The notes beneath the pieces are model-generated. The model did not search any database. It saw only the letters and a list, made by a program, of their open reading frames with translations, and was not told the origin of the DNA. From positions 1 to 5,797 of the forward strand of contig JAAXQM010000068.1 of assembly GCA_012974295.1 (NCBI GenBank): DNA of 5,797 nt, written 5' to 3'. Shown piece by piece: positions 1 to 3,970 of the stretch. Both the position numbers and the translations under genes were made by a program. Source of the stretch: Dehalococcoidales bacterium (GTDB lineage Bacteria; Chloroflexota; Dehalococcoidia; E44-bin15). Position 1 is the stretch's first letter. Each line of letters begins with the position of its first letter.

Positions 1-98
1 GCAATTCTCAGCCTCCTCTTGGGCTGCCTCTTTTTCCTTAGCACCTTCTCGCCAGGTCGATGTGTAGATACTGTCTCGAAACGCTCCTCGTTTCCCAT
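1..98 (-). CDS. N-terminal fragment of an unidentified basic protein (runs off left edge)
   Basis: Reading the minus strand from position 98 gives ATG followed by 32 open codons to the window edge with no stop. The start is well supported: AAAGGAG (107-113) sits 8 bases upstream, a near-ideal Shine-Dalgarno, and a candidate promoter lies further upstream at 152-180. The visible protein begins MGNEERFETVSTHRPGEKV and then becomes strongly basic, with RKKRQPKRR near residues 21-29. A short polar N-terminus followed by a Lys/Arg cluster is typical of the cytoplasmic tail before a first membrane helix, but no hydrophobic segment is inside the window, so this is only inference. It lies downstream of the YchF-like gene on the same strand, separated by 241 bases, and appears to have its own promoter. 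I do not recognise the family. Confidence 0.6.
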   Translation of the reverse strand, partial: MGNEERFETVSTHRPGEKVLRKKRQPKRRLRI

Positions 99-119
99 TC
101 TATGATCTCCTTTCTGGTA

Positions 120-146
120 GTCTAAATAATAATCTATATTATAGAC
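120..146. promoter_or_regulatory. AT-rich imperfect inverted repeat, possible operator
   Basis: The left half GTCTA-AA-TAATA (120-131) and the right half TATTATAGAC (137-146) are reverse complements apart from a two-base insertion (AA) in the left half, with a five-base centre. The dyad lies at the predicted transcription start of the left-edge gene, between its -10 box and its ribosome site. That is where a repressor site would act. The regulator is unknown, and AT-rich dyads also arise by chance. Confidence 0.35.
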
Positions 147-151
147 CAGCG

Positions 152-180
152 AGGATAACATGGGTCTGTGGATTTGTCAA
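152..180 (-). promoter_or_regulatory. Candidate sigma-70 promoter for the left-edge gene
   Basis: On the minus strand a perfect -35 hexamer TTGACA (175-180) is followed after exactly 17 bases by TATCCT (152-157), which matches 4 of 6 bases of the -10 consensus. Transcription would begin near 144-146 and give a leader of about 47 bases that includes the AAAGGAG ribosome site of the left-edge gene. Spacing, order and direction all fit that gene. A second TATAAT (138-143, minus) is closer to the start but lies 31 bases from the TTGACA, so it is not paired with it. Confidence 0.55.
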
Positions 181-336
181 GAAGGCACTCGTGTAGCGGT
201 ACAGGCAAGGGTACTACGTCCACACGGCTGCAAGTACGGCATCGTCGGGGTTGCCTGGATCGAGAAATATGAGGGCGATACGTCGGGGACGCCGACGCAG
301 GGGCCCCACAAGCTTTCGAAGAGGGGGCACGCTTGA
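160..336 (+). CDS. Doubtful 58-residue open frame
   Basis: ATG at 160 opens a frame of 58 codons ending at TGA 334-336. GAGG (151-154) lies 5 bases before the ATG, a usable Shine-Dalgarno. The product begins MGLWICQEGTRVAVQARV, contains no domain I recognise, and ends with a basic low-complexity tail. Against it: the frame lies across the promoter of the divergent left-edge gene, it is short, and it stops three bases before the stop codon of the converging YchF-like gene. It could be a small gene, a remnant, or chance. The stretch also contains a GC hairpin (CGTCGG/CCGACG, 281-297) with no T-run. Confidence 0.18.
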   Translation: MGLWICQEGTRVAVQARVLRPHGCKYGIVGVAWIEKYEGDTSGTPTQGPHKLSKRGHA

Positions 337-339
337 ATA

Positions 340-1419
340 TCAGACGTTGAACAGATAAGTAATCACATCGCCATCGTTCACGACGTAGCTCTTCCCTTCA
401 GTGTGGAGCAGCGCACTTTTTCTCCCCTCGGCTAAACTACCGCATTTCATTAGGTCTTTATAGGCGATTACCTCTGCCCTGATGAAGCCGCGCTCTATAT
501 CTGTATGAACCTTCCCCGCTGCCTGCACCGCTATAGTATTGCGCAGAATAGTCCATGCCCTCACTTCATCCGAGCCCACCGTAAAGAACGAAATGTACCC
601 GAGGAGCTCGTAGCACAAACCAATAATCCGGTTTAGCGCCGTCTCCGCCATACCCATCGTAGAGCGAAACTCCCGGGCATCGGCCTCATCTAGCTGGACC
701 AGCTCCATCTCCAGCTTTCCGCACAGGACGGCGACGTCAACATGTGGACGCCGATATTTTTTTCGCCACTCTTCTTCAAGGGAGGTAGCCTGGGGAAGTC
801 TTTCCTCCCCGACATTAAACGCTATGAGGAGTGGCTTGGCGCTTAGAAACTGGTAGCCAGATATGGCTTTTCTCTCGTCCTCGGTCAGCTCTTGCTCACG
901 GATGGGTACATCACCCTCCAAGGTTGTCTGGATCCTTGCAAGGAGTGCCTGCTCCTTAGAAAAGGCATCTCGCTCGTTGGCCTTTGCTCTCTTAAGTAAG
1001 CTATCTATTTTCTTCAGTCTGTTCTCGATGATAGAGAGATCGGAGAAAGTGAGTTCGAGGTCGAGGAGCTTGACATCCCTATCCGCATCAATGCTTCCCT
1101 CTATGTGAGGCACGTTATCGTCCGCAAAGGCGCGCACCACATGGAGCAGGCCGTCTGTCTGGCTGAGGTGGGTTAGAAACACGCCGCTCAATTCCCCCTT
1201 TGTATGTGCGGCGACATCGACATATTTCACCTCTGCAGGCACCTTTTTTTTGGCATGGAATATTCCGTCCAGACCATCGATCCGCGGGTCTGGAACCTTG
1301 GCGATACCTACGTTCGGTAGCTCTGTGGCATAGGCGCCTATCTCCGCCTTGCCCCTGGTAAGGGTATTGAACAAGGTTGTTTTCCCGCTCTTTGGCAGCC
1401 CAATGATCCCGATCTCCAT
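340..1419 (-). CDS. ychF: YchF/OLA1-family P-loop nucleotidase with C-terminal TGS (DUF933) domain, divergent motifs
   Basis: A 359-residue protein of the Obg-related YchF/OLA1 family, whose known members are ribosome-associated, prefer ATP to GTP and are linked to stress and redox responses. Visible features: P-loop GLPKSGKT (7-14), PNVG followed by VPDPR (35-46), HVVRAFADDNVPHIEGS (93-109) as in YchF, a helical charged stretch (about 115-185), the degenerate G4 motif NVGE (202-205) in place of NKxD, and a TGS domain (about 277-358) ending in the family hallmark VNDGDVITYLFNV. Two motifs differ from ordinary YchF: the P-loop is normally GLPNVGKS, and the switch II region reads VDVAAHTKGELSG (67-79), about five residues shorter than the usual glycine-rich DIAGLVKGASKGEGLG. 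It may therefore be a paralogue rather than the standard housekeeping copy. The ATG is preceded by GGGAG (1431-1435) at a long spacing of 11 bases. It is divergent from holA, with repeat copy A starting 49 bases upstream. No convincing terminator follows it. Confidence 0.93.
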   Translation of the reverse strand: MEIGIIGLPKSGKTTLFNTLTRGKAEIGAYATELPNVGIAKVPDPRIDGLDGIFHAKKKVPAEVKYVDVAAHTKGELSGVFLTHLSQTDGLLHVVRAFADDNVPHIEGSIDADRDVKLLDLELTFSDLSIIENRLKKIDSLLKRAKANERDAFSKEQALLARIQTTLEGDVPIREQELTEDERKAISGYQFLSAKPLLIAFNVGEERLPQATSLEEEWRKKYRRPHVDVAVLCGKLEMELVQLDEADAREFRSTMGMAETALNRIIGLCYELLGYISFFTVGSDEVRAWTILRNTIAVQAAGKVHTDIERGFIRAEVIAYKDLMKCGSLAEGRKSALLHTEGKSYVVNDGDVITYLFNV

Positions 1420-1468
1420 TTTATAGACTTCTCCCGTTCTTGATGTGATTTACCGTTGTGTTAATAAA

Positions 1469-1589
1469 GAGATTATCGAAATAGTCTTAATCAACCCCCT
1501 ATATCCCCCAATCTTGGGGGATTTTTAAAACTGGGGGACACCCCCAGACCCCCCGGCAGGAAGAGTCCTGCACCTCTTTTTCGAGGGTC
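1469..1589 (+). repeat. MITE-like palindromic repeat, copy A
   Basis: The left end is GAGATTATCGAAATAG and the right end is CCTCTTTTTCGAGGGTC; the end sequences are partial inverted repeats. Inside are three hairpins in order. H1 is CCCCCAATCTTGGGGG (1505-1520), a 7-bp stem. H2 is CTGGGGG-ACA-CCCCCAG (1531-1547), a perfect 7-bp stem. H3 is GCAGGA-AGAG-TCCTGC (1556-1571), a 6-bp stem followed by a T-rich run. Copies B, C and D share this order and orientation. There is no room for a transposase, so it would be a non-autonomous element. It begins 49 bases upstream of the YchF-like start codon. Confidence 0.85.
1505..1547. terminator. Bidirectional terminator-like core of copy A
   Basis: On the plus strand the 7-bp hairpin CCCCCAATCTTGGGGG is followed by ATTTTT. 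On the minus strand the 7-bp hairpin CTGGGGG-TGT-CCCCCAG is followed directly by TTTT. Each strand therefore shows a GC-rich stem and a U-run, the form of an intrinsic terminator. Both T-runs are shorter than in the strongest terminators. No gene end lies nearby, so a role in stopping transcription is inference. Confidence 0.4.
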
Positions 1590-1634
1590 AAATGAACTTG
1601 AATATTGTAGCCTAATTCTAACTCGGTCCTCTTA

Positions 1635-1761
1635 GAGAATGCTAGTATAGTCTCAAGCAACTCCCGAAGTCCTCCAATCTTGGGGGACTTTTTAAAGCTG
1701 GGGCACACCCCCAGATCCCCGACAGAAAGTATCCTGTACCTCTTTTTCAGTAACGACTCTC
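1635..1761 (+). repeat. MITE-like palindromic repeat, copy B
   Basis: This copy has the same order of parts as copy A with more drift. The left end is GAGAATGCTAGTATAGTCTC. H1 (1671-1686) has one G-T wobble. H2 is CTGGGG/CCCCAG (1698-1714) with a five-base loop. H3 lies in ACAGAAAGTATCCTGT (1722-1737). In H3 the outermost G-C pair of the other copies is replaced by A-T on both sides, while an inner G is changed to A and breaks one pair. The right end TTTTTCAG is followed by CGACTCTC, so the terminal inverted repeat carries a short insertion. Confidence 0.8.
1671..1714. terminator. Bidirectional terminator-like core of copy B
   Basis: Same layout as in copy A. The plus-strand H1 stem (one G-T wobble) is followed by ACTTTTT (1687-1693). 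The minus-strand H2 stem of 6 bp is followed by CTTTAAA, giving only three T, so the minus-strand version is weaker. Confidence 0.3.
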
Positions 1762-1808
1762 ATACCATATCATAAATAATGTCTCCAGACTAATCACTTA
1801 TACTACGG

Positions 1809-1930
1809 GAGTCTGGCGAAATGATATTAATCAACCTCCTATGTCCCCCAAGATTGGGGGACTTTTTAATACTGGGGGACACCCCCAGTCCCCCGGCAGG
1901 AAGTATCCGGCACCTCTTTTCAGCTGTCTC
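1809..1930 (+). repeat. MITE-like palindromic repeat, copy C
   Basis: Left end GAGTCTGGCGAAATGAT; right end TTTTCAGCTGTCTC. H1 (1845-1860) reads CCCCCAAGATTGGGGG, the exact reverse complement of H1 in copy A, so its central two bases are GA instead of TC. H2 (1872-1888) is identical to copy A. H3 (GCAGGA-AGTA-TCCGGC, 1896-1911) has one mismatch. The element ends 166 bases before holA. Confidence 0.83.
1845..1888. terminator. Bidirectional terminator-like core of copy C
   Basis: The plus-strand H1 perfect 7-bp stem is followed by ACTTTTT (1861-1867). The minus-strand H2 perfect 7-bp stem is followed by TATTAAAAAGT, which has no clean U-run. Plus-strand termination is the more plausible, and it would insulate holA from upstream transcription. 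Confidence 0.33.
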
Positions 1931-2096
1931 TACAGTAAAGAGGTGTGGTCGAGCATCGGGATATGCTGTAGAATAACGGGGCAAGAGAAGCGCATATGGT
2001 GAATCCTGGTGTTACATAGCACTCTATCTTACCCACCTCAATTCGGGTAGCAGTGCACCCAATTTTCTAAGCTTTTATAAAGGGTGGGAAAACGAA

Positions 2097-3071
2097 ATGA
2101 TCCATATACTTTTCGGTCCCAATGAGTTTTCGCTCCGGTCAGAGCTGAAGCTAATCAAGGATAGCCTCGGCGATCGGGAGTCTCTGGCATCCAATACCAC
2201 CGTCTTTGAAGCGAAACAGTTGGGCATTAACCAGCTTATGGATGCATGCCTTGCACTTCCCTTTCTGGGCTCGCACCGTCTCATCATAATTGAGGGACTA
2301 TTAGCACGTTTTGATGGTGATACGGGGAAACTTAAAAAAGGGGGTGATGGGAACTGGGGAGAGTTTAATAAAAAGGTTGGCGATTTACCGCCGAGCACAG
2401 TGCTCATTCTGGTGGATGGTCTCATAAAGAAGGGGAACGCGTTGCTCAAGTCTCTGGCACCGTTGGCCTCTGTGAAGGAGTTCCCCCCTCTCAGGGGGAC
2501 AACGCTAGCAATATGGATCCGGGAGCGTATTAAAGAAGGGAATGGTGCGATCACACCAGAGGCTGTGAAACTGCTCGCTTCATTGGTGGGAGAGAACCTG
2601 TGGGTGTTAGCCAGCGAGATCGAGAAGTTGCTCCTGTACACCGCGGGGCGACGCATCGAGGTGGAGGACGTTCAGACGGTTGTGAGTTATACTCGGGAGG
2701 CCAGTGTATTCACTATGGTAGATGCCCTCATCGAAGGCCAGGCAGCAAGGGCAGCACCACTATTACACCAGTTACTGGAAGAGGGTGATACCGCGCCCTA
2801 TCTGCTGTTCATGATCACCAGACAGCTTCGTCTACTGATTCAGGTAAAAGAGCTTATCTTACAGAATTTATCTCCCGGTGAAGTTAGAGCTAAGTTAGGC
2901 ATCTCCTCAGATTTCGTCCTAAATAAGGCTATGGAACAGGGGCGGCGCTATTCTATGAGTAGATTGGAACAGATTTACCGCAAGCTCCTCGAGACTGACC
3001 TGTCAATAAAAAGAGGGTTATGGAAAGGCGAGCAAGCTCTTGATATTTTAATCGCCGAGCTATGCGCCTAA
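2097..3071 (+). CDS. holA: DNA polymerase III subunit delta (clamp-loader)
   Basis: A 324-residue protein, normal length for HolA, the clamp-loader subunit that binds and opens the beta sliding clamp during loading onto primed DNA. The N-terminus MIHILFGPNEFSLR fits the family start (a short strand, then G-x-[DN]-E-[FY]). Further matches are LPFLGSHRL (54-62) with the following IIIEGL, the second-strand segment TVLILVDG (101-108), AIWIRERIK (138-146), NLWVLASEIEKL (167-178), FTMVDAL (205-211) and the collar-domain helices YLLFMITRQLRLL (235-247) and DLSIKRG (301-307). Domains I and II span about 1-205, and the C-terminal collar about 210-324. The P-loop is degenerate, as expected for delta, which does not hydrolyse ATP. 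The ATG has GGGTGG (2082-2087) 9 bases upstream, a modest ribosome site. The gene stands alone on its strand and converges on the PHP gene after 29 bases with no convincing terminator between. Confidence 0.95.
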   Translation: MIHILFGPNEFSLRSELKLIKDSLGDRESLASNTTVFEAKQLGINQLMDACLALPFLGSHRLIIIEGLLARFDGDTGKLKKGGDGNWGEFNKKVGDLPPSTVLILVDGLIKKGNALLKSLAPLASVKEFPPLRGTTLAIWIRERIKEGNGAITPEAVKLLASLVGENLWVLASEIEKLLLYTAGRRIEVEDVQTVVSYTREASVFTMVDALIEGQAARAAPLLHQLLEEGDTAPYLLFMITRQLRLLIQVKELILQNLSPGEVRAKLGISSDFVLNKAMEQGRRYSMSRLEQIYRKLLETDLSIKRGLWKGEQALDILIAELCA

Positions 3072-3100
3072 TGACGCCCCTGGCCTTCCTGTCACCTGGC

Positions 3101-3778
3101 TTAGAGCCGAGCCTCTAGATGCTTGAGGTTCGCCTGGATTTCACCGGGGTCTGCCGCGCGAAATCTCCCCGCTTTGAGTTCTGCGATTAGCTCTTCAATA
3201 GTGCTAACTTCCCTCTCGAAAAAGGTGGCGACTCGACCAATATCTTTAGTTTTATGGGCGTCGCTTCCGGCAACCTCCCTGAGCTTCAATCGCTGGGCGA
3301 GTTCCCTGGAGAAGGCGTTCTGCCTCTCCGAACCGCGGGCATTTGAAACCTCTACCGCATCTACCGTCCCGTAAAATGGATTTTCACAGGAGCGGTTGAG
3401 CTCTCTGTGGTACCGTCTATTCTCAGGGTCTTCACTTTTAAGTATCCTGCGGCGGAATGGGTGTGCAACGATTACCACACCACCTGCCCTCTCCACCAAG
3501 TCCATGACAAAAGCGGCACGGGTCATGCCAAGTATCCACTTTTTTAGCCCGAAGACCAGCAGATGTTCCTCTTCGGTGTTTATCTCCACTCCGGGAAGAA
3601 CGAGGAAATCGTGTTTGCGGCACAACGCCGCGATATCATCATCGTTCCAGAAAGCATCATGCTCGGTGAGGCAGATAGCGTCGAGACCGGCGCTCTTCGC
3701 ATGTTCGATCAGCTCGTCCGGTGTCAGCTCGCTGTCGTCAGACAAGGGTAATGTATGCGTATGTAGGTCGATAAGCAT
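3101..3778 (-). CDS. PHP-domain metal-dependent phosphoesterase
   Basis: A 225-residue single-domain protein of the PHP superfamily (polymerase and histidinol phosphatase), whose members hydrolyse phosphoesters with a cluster of two or three metal ions. Metal-ligand motifs appear in the expected order: DLHTHT (H6, H8), SDDS (D14/D15), TEHD (E39-H40-D41), PGVEI (E65), H72, AHPF (H106) and GSDAH (D173, H175). The domain fills the whole protein, so it is not part of a DNA polymerase. Substrate is open: relatives include nucleoside monophosphate, nucleotide 3',5'-bisphosphate and oligonucleotide phosphatases. The start is forced, because an in-frame TAA lies four codons upstream and HxH must be near the N-terminus. 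No Shine-Dalgarno precedes it, suggesting weak or leaderless translation. It lies downstream of the ene-reductase on the same strand, with repeat copy D in the 192-base gap, so a shared transcript is uncertain. Confidence 0.9.
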   Translation of the reverse strand: MLIDLHTHTLPLSDDSELTPDELIEHAKSAGLDAICLTEHDAFWNDDDIAALCRKHDFLVLPGVEINTEEEHLLVFGLKKWILGMTRAAFVMDLVERAGGVVIVAHPFRRRILKSEDPENRRYHRELNRSCENPFYGTVDAVEVSNARGSERQNAFSRELAQRLKLREVAGSDAHKTKDIGRVATFFEREVSTIEELIAELKAGRFRAADPGEIQANLKHLEARL

Positions 3779-3792
3779 ATTTTGAATTTACC

Positions 3793-3902
3793 GAGATTGC
3801 TGAAATAGTCTCAGTTAACCCCCTAGCCCCCCAATCTTGGTGGACTTTAAAATTGGGGGTCACCCGGCGGGAAGTATCCTGTACCTTTTTTTCAGCAGTA
3901 TC
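3793..3902 (+). repeat. MITE-like palindromic repeat, copy D (internally deleted)
   Basis: This copy shows the best-preserved ends: left GAGATTGCTGAAA (3793-3805) and, read on the minus strand, right GATACTGCTGAAA (3890-3902), matching at 11 of 13 positions. H1 (3828-3843) carries a C/T mismatch. H2 has lost most of its right arm through a deletion of about ten bases, so the copy is 110 bases long. H3 GCGGGA/TCCTGT (3867-3882) keeps its stem through two G-T wobbles. It lies between the ene-reductase stop and the PHP gene, starting 14 bases upstream of the PHP start codon. No consistent target-site duplication is seen at any of the four copies. Confidence 0.8.
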
Positions 3903-3970
3903 ATAACAATAACAGGGAATTAGGAGGTAGTTACTAATACCGATGTGGCATCTGCCTTTTTAGAAGCTTT

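Larger units (their letters stand above)
1420..2096. other. Divergent intergenic region filled with three repeat copies
   Basis: This 677-base gap between the YchF-like gene (minus) and holA (plus) contains repeat copies A, B and C, with unique spacers of 45 bases (1590-1634) and 47 bases (1762-1808). The 166 bases between copy C and holA hold no gene. They contain TAGAAT (1969-1974), a possible -10 box with only a weak TGGTCG -35 match 17 bases upstream. They also contain a bulged dyad, AATT-C-GGGT / ACCCAATT (2040-2064), 33 bases before the holA ATG. Open frames crossing this region on the minus strand are translations of the repeats and are not called as genes. No promoter for the YchF-like gene could be assigned with confidence. 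Confidence 0.6.

Noticed and set aside
281..307. GC hairpin CGTCGG/CCGACG with an adjacent GGGGCCCC palindrome downstream of the YchF-like gene.
   Set aside because: The stem is only six bases and no T-run follows on either strand, so it is not a convincing terminator.
1499..1708. Minus-strand open frame of 69 codons spanning copies B and A.
   Set aside because: Its ends are translations of the repeat hairpins (such as KKSPKIGG and GCPPVLKIPQDWG), and it has no supported start. Similar short hypothetical proteins in databases may be artefacts of the same kind.
1469..1930. CRISPR-like array of repeats and spacers.
   Set aside because: Repeats are over 120 bases, diverged and multi-hairpin, there are only three, and no cas gene is present.
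1790..1984. Minus-strand open frame of 64 codons across copy C.
   Set aside because: Its middle is the repeat (ILPAGGLGVSPSIKKSPNLGG-like) and no ribosome site was seen.
2053..2081. TATAAA (2076-2081) as the holA -10 box.
   Set aside because: It lies 15 bases before the start codon and the -35 position matches poorly (GTGCAC).
2075..2656. 193-codon minus-strand frame opposite holA, and other long antisense frames in the coding regions.
   Set aside because: They are antisense to clearly recognised proteins and have no recognisable domains.
3072..3108. Terminator between the converging holA and PHP genes.
   Set aside because: Only a four-base stem (GGCT/AGCC, 3098-3108) without a T-run is present.
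3919..3945. Strong Shine-Dalgarno-like AGGAGGT on the plus strand.
   Set aside because: The nearest ATG is about 14 bases on and the frame stops after six codons.
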